From Bradyrhizobium mercantei (GTDB taxonomy: Bacteria; Pseudomonadota; Alphaproteobacteria; Rhizobiales; Xanthobacteraceae): DNA of 64,000 nucleotides. The notes beneath the pieces are model-generated. The model searched no databases. It was given only the letters and a program-made list of their open reading frames with translations, and was not told the DNA's origin. How positions within the stretch are numbered: position 1 is the first letter of the stretch; each line of letters begins with the position of its first letter. The position numbers and the translations under genes were made by a program. Of this stretch, positions 43,580-51,961 are shown piece by piece. The stretch covers positions 116,788-180,787 of the forward strand of contig NZ_MKFI01000012.1 in assembly GCF_001982635.1 (NCBI RefSeq). The letters are read 5' to 3'.

Positions 43580-44038
43580 ATGACGATAAAAGACGAGATC
43601 GCCGGCATCACCCGCGCCAATGAGGGCATCCAGGGCATTTCCTGGGGCATCCTCGGCCAGACCTACGTGCCGAAGAGCCGCAGCGAACATTCGTTCTCCT
43701 GGCACGCCACCTTCCCGCCCGGAACCTTCGTGCCGCCGCATATCCATCCCGACCAGGACGAGTATCTCTACATCCTCGAGGGCAAGCTCGACTTCATGCT
43801 CGACGGATCAGACGAATCCGCAACGCCCGGCGATTTGGTGCGCCTGCCGATGGGCAAGCCGCACGGCATCTTCAACAAGTCGCAGCAGACGGCCAAGACG
43901 CTGTTCTGGGTGTCGCCGACGCGCCGGCTCTACGACCTGTTCTGGGCGATCCACAACATGAAGGAGCAGAACCCGGACGACGTGGTGCGGCTCGCCGCCG
44001 AGCACAACATCCACTTCCTGCCGCCGCCTCCGGCGTAG
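43580..44038 (+). CDS. Cupin-domain protein
   Basis: A 152-residue single cupin. Seen: motif 1 PPHIHPDQDEYLYILEGKLDFML (metal His, His and Glu, about 53-75) and motif 2 PGDLVRLPMGKPHGIFN (metal His, about 85-101). It follows the binding-protein gene by 15 bases and is probably co-transcribed. It resembles quercetin-dioxygenase-type cupins; whether it cleaves a ring, isomerises or is regulatory cannot be said. Confidence 0.85.
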   Translation: MTIKDEIAGITRANEGIQGISWGILGQTYVPKSRSEHSFSWHATFPPGTFVPPHIHPDQDEYLYILEGKLDFMLDGSDESATPGDLVRLPMGKPHGIFNKSQQTAKTLFWVSPTRRLYDLFWAIHNMKEQNPDDVVRLAAEHNIHFLPPPPA

Positions 44039-44057
44039 TCTGCGCGCAGGTCTCTCT

Positions 44058-44163
44058 CCGTCATCCTGAGGTGCGAGCGCAGCGAGCCTCGAAGGATGAA
44101 TGGCCCCGCTGGTGGCCGTCGACCCTTCGAGACGGCCGCGTTGCGGCCTCCTCAGGGTGACGG
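44058..44163. repeat. Palindromic repeat (CATCCTGAGG family)
   Basis: CCGTCATCCTGAGG at the left and CCTCAGGGTGACGG at the right enclose nested stems with GAGCGCAGCGAGCCTCGAAGGATG-like sequence. The same family recurs at 45637-45744. It is an interspersed palindrome of this genus-level group, sitting between two convergent genes. Confidence 0.8.
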
Positions 44164-44235
44164 ATCGAAAGTTGCCGCCTCACCAAGCAGAGCGGCGGTC
44201 TGAGCTCCGACGCGCTCTCCTCCGGGAGTGTTCCC

Positions 44236-45477
44236 CTACTGCCGCGCCACCACGCGCGCGGCGAAGCCGGCCTTGGCGGCATAGCCGCGCACGATCGCCT
44301 CACGCGCCTCGTAATTGAGGATGGTGTCGACGTCGGTAAAGCCCTGCGGCGCGAGCTGCTCGACCGCGTCGATCACGCCCTCCGGGCCGCCGCGGCGGTT
44401 GGAGGCGACGATGTCGGCGGTCATCGGCAGCCGCTGCCGCTCATAGGCCGCCAGTGCCTGGCGGGGGTGCTCGGCCCTCGCCAGCATGTCGGCAAGGCAG
44501 CGCGCATCGAGGATCGCCTGCGAGGCGCCGTTCGAGCCGACCGGATACATCGGATGCGCGGCGTCGCCGAGCAGCGTGACGCGGCCACTCGACCAATAGG
44601 GCAGCGGATCGCGGTCGCAGCACGGATACTCCCAGAACTCCGGCGTCGCGTTGATCAGGCCGGTGAAGTCGACCTGCGGGATCGTGAAGCTCGTGACATA
44701 GGGCATCATCTCGTCGCGCCGGCCGAGATTGGACCAGCCCTCGCGGCGCGGCGGCGGCGAAGAGCCGTCGCCGATCCGCACCAGCACCGCCCAGTTGGTG
44801 AGGCGGCTTGCCGGGCTCGAGCCCGGCGCGATCGGATAGATCACGGCCTTGGCGTTCAGCCCACCGGCAATGATCATCGAACGTCCGGTCAGGAAGGCCG
44901 GCCAGTCGGCGGCACCGCGCCACAGCATCAGCCCGTTCCAGCACGGCCCGCCCTCACCCGGAAACAGCGTCTCGCGCACCTTGGAATGGATGCCGTCGGC
45001 GCCGATCAGGATGTCGCCGCGCGCGGTGTGCACATGGGCTCCGCTGCGATCGAAGAAATACGCCGAGACGCCGCCCTCGTCCTGCGTGAAGGAGCCGAGC
45101 CGACAGCCGGTGCGGATCGCATCCAGGCCGAGGCGGTCGATCACGGCCCGATGGATCACGCTTTGCAGCCGGCCGCGATGGATCGAGAATTGCGGCACGT
45201 CGTGGCCGGCGTCGAGCCCGCGCTTCTCGTGCCAGACCTGCTGGCCATGCCGCGTCAGATAGAACAGCTCATAGGTGCGGATCGCGACGTCGTCGAGCCT
45301 GTCGAGCAGGCCAAGCCCCGCCAGCTCGCGGATCGCATGCGGCAATGTGTTGATGCCGACGCCGAGCTCGCGGATCGTCTCGGACTGTTCGTACAGCTCG
45401 CAAGCGATGCCGCGCGAGCGCAGCATCAACGCGGTGGTGAGGCCGCCGATTCCGCCTCCGACGATAATCGCCTTCAT
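44236..45477 (-). CDS. FAD-dependent aromatic monooxygenase (PHBH/UbiH fold)
   Basis: A class A flavoprotein hydroxylase of 413 residues. Seen: the FAD motif AIIVGGGIGGLTTALMLRSRG (about 3-23), the DG-type motif GDILIGADGIHSKVRETLF (about 152-170), and the GD motif VTLLGDAAHPMYPVGSNGASQAI (about 300). It resembles flavin-dependent hydroxylases of salicylate- or phenazine-type aromatics. It lies within the aryl-CoA cluster but apart from the monooxygenase/reductase operon, and may make or consume the aromatic acid. Confidence 0.88.
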   Translation of the reverse strand: MKAIIVGGGIGGLTTALMLRSRGIACELYEQSETIRELGVGINTLPHAIRELAGLGLLDRLDDVAIRTYELFYLTRHGQQVWHEKRGLDAGHDVPQFSIHRGRLQSVIHRAVIDRLGLDAIRTGCRLGSFTQDEGGVSAYFFDRSGAHVHTARGDILIGADGIHSKVRETLFPGEGGPCWNGLMLWRGAADWPAFLTGRSMIIAGGLNAKAVIYPIAPGSSPASRLTNWAVLVRIGDGSSPPPRREGWSNLGRRDEMMPYVTSFTIPQVDFTGLINATPEFWEYPCCDRDPLPYWSSGRVTLLGDAAHPMYPVGSNGASQAILDARCLADMLARAEHPRQALAAYERQRLPMTADIVASNRRGGPEGVIDAVEQLAPQGFTDVDTILNYEAREAIVRGYAAKAGFAARVVARQ

Positions 45478-45636
45478 CGTCCCTTACTCCACTCACAACA
45501 GGACGTTCTTACGCTTTCGCCTAGGGTCGCACGCCCGCTTGTCCGGCCGCAAGCGGCTTTGTCGTGCGCACTCTCGGCCAATCCCTGCTGTTTGGGCTTA
45601 GGATTAACATTGGATCAGCGGATTCCCTTCGTTCCC

Positions 45637-45744
45637 CGTCATCCTGAGGTGGCCGCTTCTTCAGCGGCCCTCGAAGGATGGACGGCCACCAGCCGGCCCG
45701 TACATCCTTCGAGGCTCGCTCCGCTCGCACCTCAGGATGACGGG
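45637..45744. repeat. Palindromic repeat (CATCCTGAGG family)
   Basis: CCCGTCATCCTGAGGT (left) pairs with ACCTCAGGATGACGGG (right), with an inner TTCAGCGGCCCTCGAAGGATGGAC / GTACATCCTTCGAGG stem region. It fills the gap between the RidA stop and the flavin monooxygenase promoter. A further 150 bases of the gap (45478-45636) show nothing else recognisable. Confidence 0.8.
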
Positions 45745-45762
45745 TCTGGTAACAGTGCGGCA

Positions 45763-46158
45763 TCAATCCGGCACCACCGCAAGCGCCTGGATTTCCACCT
45801 TGGCGCGGTCCTCGATCAGGCCGGCAACCTGGATCGCGGTCATCGCCGGAAAGTGCCGGCCGATGATGTCGCGATAGACCACTCCGATCTCCTTCAGCCG
45901 TGCGGAATATTCCTTGCGGTCGAGCAGGTACCAGGTCATCGACACGATGTGCTCGGGCCCCGCCCCGCCGGCGGCGGCGACCGCTGTGATGTTGCGCAGG
46001 GTCTGGCCGATCTGCGCCACGAGATCGTCGGTCTCGAACACGCACTGCCCATTCCAGCCGATCTGGCCGGCGATGAAGATCTGTTTGCCGCGCGCGGCCA
46101 TCCCGTTGGCGTAGCCGATCGGCTTGGCCCATCCGTCCGGTTGCAGGATCTCGATCAT
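45763..46158 (-). CDS. RidA-family protein
   Basis: A 131-residue YjgF/RidA-fold protein. Seen: IFIAGQIGW near residue 30, an AGG-rich middle and the arginine-containing EDRAKVEIQALAVV C-terminus, where the conserved Arg that hydrolyses enamines/imines would be. In a pathway with an amino-substituted, dearomatised ring it could hydrolyse the resulting enamine to a ketone and release ammonia; this is inferred from context. It is 1 base after the enoyl-CoA hydratase. Confidence 0.87.
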   Translation of the reverse strand: MIEILQPDGWAKPIGYANGMAARGKQIFIAGQIGWNGQCVFETDDLVAQIGQTLRNITAVAAAGGAGPEHIVSMTWYLLDRKEYSARLKEIGVVYRDIIGRHFPAMTAIQVAGLIEDRAKVEIQALAVVPD

Positions 46159-46159
46159 C

Positions 46160-46999
46160 TCAATTGCCCTCGAACGCGGGTTTCTGCTTGGCGGCGAAGG
46201 CCTCGAAGGCGCGGCGGAAATCCCCGGTCACCATGCAGATCGCCTGCGCCTGCGCTTCGGACTCGATCATCTCGTCGACGCCCATCGCCCATTCCTGGTT
46301 GAACATCGTTTTCGTCACGCCATGCGCGAACCACGGGCCATCCGCGAGCGAGCGCGCCATGTCTTGCGCGGCCGCGGCGAGCTCGGCCGCCGGCACCAGG
46401 CGGTTGTGGAAGCCCCACGCAAAGCCTTCGTCGGCGCTCATCGCGCGACCGGTGTAGAGCAGATCGGCGGCATGGCCCTGCCCGATCACCCGCGGCAGCA
46501 ATCCGCAGGCGCCCATGTCGGCGCCGGCGAGGCCGACACGGGTGAACAGGAACGCGGTCTTGGCCTGCGGCGTCGCCAGCCTGAGGTCAGACGCCAGCGC
46601 CAGCATCGCGCCGGCGCCGGCGCAGATGCCGTCGATCGCGGCAACGATGATCTGGGGGCATTTGCGCATCGCGCGCACCACCTCGCCGGTCATCCGGGTG
46701 AAGGCGAGCAGGTCCGGCATCGCCATCCGCGTCAGCGGCTCGATGATCTCGAACACGTCGCCGCCGGAGCAGAAATTGCCCTCCGCACCGGTCAGCACGA
46801 TCGCCCGAACATCGGAGGCGTATTTGAGATTGGTGAAGAGGTCGCGCAGCTCCTCGTAGGACTCGAAGGTCAGCGGGTTCTTCTTGTCCGGCCGGTTCAG
46901 CGTGATGGTCGCGACGCGGCCGCTCGCATCCGTCGACCAGCGGAAATGCTTCGCGGGATAGTCCTTGAACGGACGGAGCTTTGCTTTCATCTCGGACAT
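46160..46999 (-). CDS. Enoyl-CoA hydratase/isomerase family protein
   Basis: A crotonase-fold enzyme of 279 residues. Seen: TITLNRPDKKNPLTFESYEEL, the oxyanion regions ILTGAEGNFCSGGDVFEI (about 70) and AIDGICAGAGAMLALASDLRLA (about 120) and GLAGADMGACGLLPRVIG. ATG 46999 is chosen (GAAGGAACAG upstream); the long upstream frame overlaps the SDR gene and is a shadow. Its role is probably hydration or ring hydrolysis of a CoA-bound intermediate. Confidence 0.9.
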   Translation of the reverse strand: MSEMKAKLRPFKDYPAKHFRWSTDASGRVATITLNRPDKKNPLTFESYEELRDLFTNLKYASDVRAIVLTGAEGNFCSGGDVFEIIEPLTRMAMPDLLAFTRMTGEVVRAMRKCPQIIVAAIDGICAGAGAMLALASDLRLATPQAKTAFLFTRVGLAGADMGACGLLPRVIGQGHAADLLYTGRAMSADEGFAWGFHNRLVPAAELAAAAQDMARSLADGPWFAHGVTKTMFNQEWAMGVDEMIESEAQAQAICMVTGDFRRAFEAFAAKQKPAFEGN

Positions 47000-47010
47000 G
47001 ATCTGTTCCT

Positions 47011-47790
47011 TCACCCGGTAAAGACTTCGCCGCCGGCAACCGCGACGGCTTGTCCGTTGATTGACGATGCGCCCTCTGAGGCAAGCCAGAGGATCGTGTC
47101 GGCAACCTCCTCCGGCGTCACCAGCCGCTGCATCGGATTGACCTTGGCGAGTGCAGCGCGCGCTTCCTGCTCGCTGCGCCCGGTCTTGGCCACGATGTTC
47201 GCGGCGGCATCCGCCACCAGCGGCGTATCGGTGTAGCCGGGGCAGACCGCATTCACCGTGACGCCGCGCCGCGCATATTCCAGCGCCAGCGAGCGCGTCA
47301 GGCCGACGACGCCGTGCTTGGCGGCGACATAGGCCGAGACGTACGCGTAGCCCGTGAGGCCGGCAGTCGAGGCGACATTGATCACGCGCCCGCGGCCGCG
47401 CTGCGCCATCCCGGGCAGCATGGCCTGGGTCAGCAGGAACACGCTGGAGAGGTTGCTCGCAAGCATATCCGCCCACAGCGCCGCACTCGTTTTGTCGAAC
47501 GGCGCGCTGCCGGCCTTGCCGGCATTGTTGACGAGGATATCGATCGGGCCCGCCTCGCGCTCGATGTCAGCGACCCCCTTGGTCACCGCAGCCTCATCGG
47601 TCACGTCGATCGACACGACGGCGCCCACCTGCTTGCCGAGCGCCGATGCGGTCGCGTTCAACGCGTCGATCCGGCGCCCGGCGATGCTGACGCGCACGCC
47701 GGCATTCGCCAGCGCGATCGCCGTCGCAGCGCCGATGCCGGAACCCGCGCCGGTGACGAGCGCATGGGCGTTGGGCCAGAAGCGTGTCAT
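47011..47790 (-). CDS. Short-chain dehydrogenase/reductase
   Basis: A Rossmann-fold oxidoreductase of 259 residues. Seen: ALVTGAGSGIGAATAIALAN (coenzyme Gly motif, about 10-29), a VNNAGKAG motif (about 87-94), and the catalytic NVASTAGLTGYAYVSAYVAAKHGVVG (Ser...Tyr-x-x-x-Lys, about 139-164). Its ATG overlaps the preceding stop (ATGA). Probably a 3-hydroxyacyl-CoA dehydrogenase acting after the hydratase. Confidence 0.92.
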   Translation of the reverse strand: MTRFWPNAHALVTGAGSGIGAATAIALANAGVRVSIAGRRIDALNATASALGKQVGAVVSIDVTDEAAVTKGVADIEREAGPIDILVNNAGKAGSAPFDKTSAALWADMLASNLSSVFLLTQAMLPGMAQRGRGRVINVASTAGLTGYAYVSAYVAAKHGVVGLTRSLALEYARRGVTVNAVCPGYTDTPLVADAAANIVAKTGRSEQEARAALAKVNPMQRLVTPEEVADTILWLASEGASSINGQAVAVAGGEVFTG

Positions 47791-50102
47791 GCCTTCACTC
47801 CCGCGGCTGCGCGTTCGAGATTGGCCTCATACTGCGACTTGCCCGACAGATATTGCTTCGGCCAGGCCACCTGCTTGACGCCGATCTTGGCGGCCTCGTG
47901 CAGCGTCCAGGCCGGATCGGCGAGATGCGGCCGGGCGATGGCGCACAGATCGGCACGGCCGGCGGCGATGATCGAGTTGGCGTGATCGGCCTCCGAGATC
48001 GCGCCGACCGCGATGGTGGCGATGCCGACCTCGTTGCGGATCTTGTCGGCGAACGGCGTCTGGTAGAGCCGGCCGTAGACCGGATGGTCGTCGGCCCAGA
48101 CCTGACCCGAGGAGCAATCGATCAGGTCGGCGCCGGCCTCCTTGAACAGCTTTGCGATGGCGAGCGCGTCCTCCGGCGTGTTGCCGCCCTCGGCCCAGTC
48201 GTGACAGGACAGGCGCACCGACATCGGCTTGTCCTCCGGCCACACCGCGCGAACGGCGCGGAACACCTCCAGCGGATAACACGCGCGGTTCTCGATCGAT
48301 CCGCCATACGCGTCGCTGCGGCGGTTGGTGAGCGGCGAGAGGAAGCTCGACAGCAGATAGCCGTGCGCGCAGTGCAGCTCCAGAATATCGAAGCCCGCGG
48401 CGGCGCCACGCCGGGCCGCCGCGACGAACTGGTCGCGCACCTCGTCCATCTCGGCGCGGCTCATCGGCTCCGGCACCTGGCCGTCGGGCAGATAAGGCAC
48501 CGATGAGGCCGACACCAGCGGCCAGTTGTCGTCCGGCAGCGGCTCGTCCATGCCCTCCCAGGCGACGCGCGTCGAGCCCTTGCGGCCGGCATGGCCGAGC
48601 TGGATGCCGATCTTGGCTTGCGAATTGCGGTGCACGAACTCGACGATGCGCCTGTAGGCCGCCGCCTGCGCGTCATTCCACAGGCCGCAGCAACCGGGCG
48701 TGATCCGCGCTTCCGGCGAGACGCAGGTCATCTCGGTGAACAGGAGGCCGGCGCCGCCGAGCGCGCGCGAGCCGAAATGCACCAGATGGAAATCGTTCGG
48801 CACGCCCTCCTCGGCCGAATACATCGCCATCGGCGAGACGATGATCCGATTATGCAACGACAGGCCGCGGATCTGGAACGGCGTCAGCATCGGCGGCGTG
48901 ACGCGGTCGTTGGTGGCGGGGGCGCCGCTGCGCTCCGCGAACCAGCGCTCATAGCCTTCGAGCCAGGCCTTGTCGCGCAGCCTCAAGTTCTCGTGGCTGA
49001 TGCGCTGCGAGCGGGTCAGCAGCGAGTACATGAACTGTTCCGGCTCCAGCGTGTCGGCATAACGCGAGCCGACCACCTCGAACCATTCCATCGCGTTGCG
49101 CGCGGCGTTCTGGATCCGCGCCACGTCGACCCGGCGCAGCTCCTCGTAAGCCTTCAGCACCGCCGGGATACTGTCCCGCGTCGCGCCGTGGATCTTGAAC
49201 TGGTTGGTCAGCTCGATCGCGTCTTCCAGCGCGAGCTTGGTACCCGAGCCGATCGCGAAGTGCGCGGTGTGGGCGGCATCGCCCATCAGCACGACATGGC
49301 TGTTGCCGTTGTACGCGGTCCACTTGCCGCAGATCAGCCGCGGGAACGACAGCCAGGCCGAGCCGCGCAGATGCCGCGCATTGGACACCAGATGATGGCC
49401 CTCGAGGATCTCACTGAACACGTTCTCGCAGAACGCGATGGACTCGCCTTGCTCCATCTTGTCGAGGCCGTGGGCGAGATACGCCTCCTCGGTGGTCTCG
49501 ACGATGAAGGTCGCCGCGCCCTCCTCGAACTTGTAGATGTGCGCCTGGAACCAGCCGTGCTCGGTCTTGCGGAAGTCGAAGGTGAAGGCGTCGAACGGCC
49601 TGACGGTGCCGAGCCAGATATAGCGGTTCGGCCGCATCAGCATGTCGGGCTGGAAGGTTTCGGCATATTTGACGCGTACCTTCGAGTTCACGCCGTCGCA
49701 CGCCACGATCAGATCGGCATCGGGAAATTCGAGGTCGGAATTGACCTCGCGCTCGAAGATCAATTCGACGCCGAGCTCCTCGGCCCGCGCCTGCAGGATG
49801 TTGAGCAGCCGCTTGCGGCCGATGCCGACGAAGCCATGCCCGGTGGTGCGCATGCGGCGGCCCTTGATCAGGACCTCGATGTCGTCCCAGTGGTTGAAGG
49901 CCTGCTCGATCGTATCAGCCGTAACCGGATCCCATTTGCGCATGTTGTCCATGGTCGCATCCGAGAACACCACGCCGAAGCCGAAGGTGTCGTAGGGCCG
50001 GTTGCGCTCGACCACGGAAATCACGTGGCTGGGATCCAGCATCTTCATCAGGATGCCGAAATAAAGCCCGGCCGGCCCGCCTCCAATGCAAACGATGCGC
50101 AT
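47787..50102 (-). CDS. Aryl-CoA monooxygenase/reductase fusion (2-aminobenzoyl-CoA or salicylyl-CoA type)
   Basis: A 771-residue two-domain flavoenzyme. The N-terminal part (about 1-370) is a PHBH-like flavin monooxygenase: VCIGGGPAGLYFGILMK, then DADLIVACDGVNSKVR (about 150-165), then VVLMGDAAHTAHFAIGSGTKLALEDA. The C-terminal part (about 400-765) is an Old Yellow Enzyme FMN reductase with LHNRIIVSPMAMYSAEEG and ILELHCAHGYLLSSFLSPLTNRRSDAYGGS. This architecture matches 2-aminobenzoyl-CoA monooxygenase/reductase and bifunctional salicylyl-CoA 5-hydroxylase. First gene of a 4-gene operon with a 22-base palindrome about 60 bases upstream. Confidence 0.93.
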   Translation of the reverse strand: MRIVCIGGGPAGLYFGILMKMLDPSHVISVVERNRPYDTFGFGVVFSDATMDNMRKWDPVTADTIEQAFNHWDDIEVLIKGRRMRTTGHGFVGIGRKRLLNILQARAEELGVELIFEREVNSDLEFPDADLIVACDGVNSKVRVKYAETFQPDMLMRPNRYIWLGTVRPFDAFTFDFRKTEHGWFQAHIYKFEEGAATFIVETTEEAYLAHGLDKMEQGESIAFCENVFSEILEGHHLVSNARHLRGSAWLSFPRLICGKWTAYNGNSHVVLMGDAAHTAHFAIGSGTKLALEDAIELTNQFKIHGATRDSIPAVLKAYEELRRVDVARIQNAARNAMEWFEVVGSRYADTLEPEQFMYSLLTRSQRISHENLRLRDKAWLEGYERWFAERSGAPATNDRVTPPMLTPFQIRGLSLHNRIIVSPMAMYSAEEGVPNDFHLVHFGSRALGGAGLLFTEMTCVSPEARITPGCCGLWNDAQAAAYRRIVEFVHRNSQAKIGIQLGHAGRKGSTRVAWEGMDEPLPDDNWPLVSASSVPYLPDGQVPEPMSRAEMDEVRDQFVAAARRGAAAGFDILELHCAHGYLLSSFLSPLTNRRSDAYGGSIENRACYPLEVFRAVRAVWPEDKPMSVRLSCHDWAEGGNTPEDALAIAKLFKEAGADLIDCSSGQVWADDHPVYGRLYQTPFADKIRNEVGIATIAVGAISEADHANSIIAAGRADLCAIARPHLADPAWTLHEAAKIGVKQVAWPKQYLSGKSQYEANLERAAAGVKA

Positions 50103-50161
50103 GGCGTTCTCCCGTTGGCTTCGGCAGATCGGGCTGGTTCCTCCCGTAGCCGACGAGGCAT

Positions 50162-50183
50162 ATTATTTTATACTTAAAATAAT
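50162..50183. promoter_or_regulatory. MarR-type operator, aryl-CoA monooxygenase promoter
   Basis: ATTATTTTATACTTAAAATAAT is a palindrome with perfect 9-base arms (ATTATTTTA/TAAAATAAT) and the same 22-base spacing as the sites at 40745, 42159 and 42240. It lies about 60 bases upstream of the start at 50102. Confidence 0.8.
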
Positions 50184-50202
50184 TGTCAAGGGTAGACCTC
50201 AC

Positions 50203-50391
50203 TGTCATCGCCCGGCTCGACCGGGCGATCCAGTATCCCAGAGGCGGTCGTGATTACACCGATAGGCCGCGGCGTACTGGATCGCCCGCTTTCGCGGGCG
50301 ATGACAGGGTGGAATGCGGATTGTTCTGTCATTCCGGGGCGACGCGTAGCGTCGAGCCCTCAGGTGCGCACTTGCGCACCGGGGAATGACG
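50203..50391. repeat. Two palindromic repeat elements
   Basis: Element 1 (50203-50307) has arms GTCATCGCCCG...CGGGCGATCCAGTA and TACTGGATCGCCCG...CGGGCGATGAC. Element 2 (50328-50391) has arms GTCATTCCGGGGCGACGC and GGTGCGCAC...CACCGGGGAATGAC. Both belong to the dispersed palindrome type seen elsewhere in the window. They fill most of the 320-base gap between two operons; nothing else is seen in it. Confidence 0.8.
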
Positions 50392-50422
50392 ATGGGGAAG
50401 GCCGCGGCGCCGCCGCGCGCCC

Positions 50423-51961
50423 TCAATGCACCGCGGCGTACAGGATCTTGTCCTGGGTCGCATCCGCCGCGTCGAACTCGGCGACGATACGGCCGGTGCG
50501 GGCGACCAGGATGCGGTCGGACACCGCGAGGATCTCCGGCAGGTAGGACGAGATCACCACCACCGCCTTGCCCTCGTCGGCGAGGCGGCGGATTTCGCCG
50601 TGGATGTGCGGGATGGTGCCGACGTCGACGCCGCGGGTCGGCTCGTCGAAGAAGATGATCGATGGCTCCTGCACCAGCGTCTTGGCCAGCACCACCTTCT
50701 GCTGGTTGCCGCCGGACAGCTCGATGATCCGCGCCTTGCGCTGCAGCGCGCTGATCTTGAGCCGGTCGACCCAGTAGTTGGCGAGCTTGCTGCGTTTGGC
50801 GCGCGACAGCAGAAAGCTCCAGCCCTTCCGCGTGGCGAGGCTGCCGATATAGACGTTGTCGTCGACCACCATGGTCTCGAAGAAGCCGTTGGCCTTGCGG
50901 TCCTCGGTGATGTAGGCGATGCCGTCATTGATCGCCTGCCGCGGCACGCGGTAGCGGATCGGTTTTCCGCGCAGCCTTATGGTGCCGCCATTGACCAGGT
51001 TGCGCTTCAGCGCGCCGTAGATGATCTTGGCGATCTCGGTGCGGCCGGAGCCGATCAGGCCGGCGATGCCGACCACCTCGCCGGCATAGACCGAGAACGA
51101 CATGTTCTTGACCGCCATGCCCATGGTGACGTTCTCGACCGTCAGCACCTTCTCGCGGCGCTGATGGGTCTTGGCCTTGCCGCCATAGACCGCCTGCGCC
51201 ACCTCGCGGCCGACCATGTGCTGCACCAGCGCATCGCGGGTCAGCTGCCTGGCGGGCGCCGTGATCACCAGCTTGCCGTCGCGCAGCACGGTGATGCGGT
51301 CGGCGATCTGCAGCGATTCCTCCAGCGCATGGGATATGTAGATGATCGAAACGCCGCGGGCGCGCAGGTCGCGCACCAGATGGAAGAAGTGGACGATCTC
51401 CTCCGGCGTCAGCGACGCGGTCGGCTCGTCGAAGATGATGATGCGCGCCTTGTTGTAGATCGCGCGCGCGATCTCCACCATCTGCTTCTTGGCGGTGCCG
51501 AGCAGCGCCACCGGCGTCGCCGGATCGACATGGAAGTTGAGCGACTGCAACAGTTGCTGGGCCTGGATGTTCAGGGTGCGGAAGCGCGTCAGCAGCTTCT
51601 CGTTGCCGAGCTCGATGTTCTGCGCCGCCGTCATGGTCGGCACCAGGCTGGTCTCCTGATAGACCATGCAGATGCCGGCATCGAGCGCGTCGCGCGGCTG
51701 CTCGAAATTGGCGGGCTTGCCGTCGAGCAGATAGTCGCCGGAGGTGAGATTGATCGCGCCCGCGATCGCCTTGCACAGCGTCGACTTGCCGGCGCCGTTC
51801 TCGCCGACCAGCGCATGCACCTCGCCGGGATAGAGATCGAAATCGACGCCCTCGATGGCGTGGACGCCGCCATAGATCTTGGAGCCGTTGCTGATCCGCA
51901 GCACCGGCTCGCGGGTTGCGGATTGGGTTGCGGTCGCCGCCTGCATCACGCCGTCATTCAT
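50423..51961 (-). CDS. Ribose/xylose-type sugar ABC transporter ATPase
   Basis: A 512-residue ATPase with two nucleotide-binding domains. Domain 1: Walker A GENGAGKST (about 52-60) and Walker B RIIIFDEPTASLT, but the usual signature (LSxGQ) reads LLGTAKKQMVEIARAI. Domain 2: degenerate Walker A GLIGSGRTE, signature ELSGGNQQKV and Walker B SIIFFDEPTRGVDVGT. Start ATG 51961 overlaps the stop of the SMP-30-like gene upstream by 4 bases, so it is the last gene of the operon. The odd first signature is worth checking. Confidence 0.92.
   Translation of the reverse strand: MNDGVMQAATATQSATREPVLRISNGSKIYGGVHAIEGVDFDLYPGEVHALVGENGAGKSTLCKAIAGAINLTSGDYLLDGKPANFEQPRDALDAGICMVYQETSLVPTMTAAQNIELGNEKLLTRFRTLNIQAQQLLQSLNFHVDPATPVALLGTAKKQMVEIARAIYNKARIIIFDEPTASLTPEEIVHFFHLVRDLRARGVSIIYISHALEESLQIADRITVLRDGKLVITAPARQLTRDALVQHMVGREVAQAVYGGKAKTHQRREKVLTVENVTMGMAVKNMSFSVYAGEVVGIAGLIGSGRTEIAKIIYGALKRNLVNGGTIRLRGKPIRYRVPRQAINDGIAYITEDRKANGFFETMVVDDNVYIGSLATRKGWSFLLSRAKRSKLANYWVDRLKISALQRKARIIELSGGNQQKVVLAKTLVQEPSIIFFDEPTRGVDVGTIPHIHGEIRRLADEGKAVVVISSYLPEILAVSDRILVARTGRIVAEFDAADATQDKILYAAVH

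Noticed and set aside
46160..47476. Long frame upstream of the enoyl-CoA hydratase
   Set aside because: The part beyond 46999 overlaps the SDR gene in another frame and is unlike the crotonase family; a good ribosome site precedes 46999.
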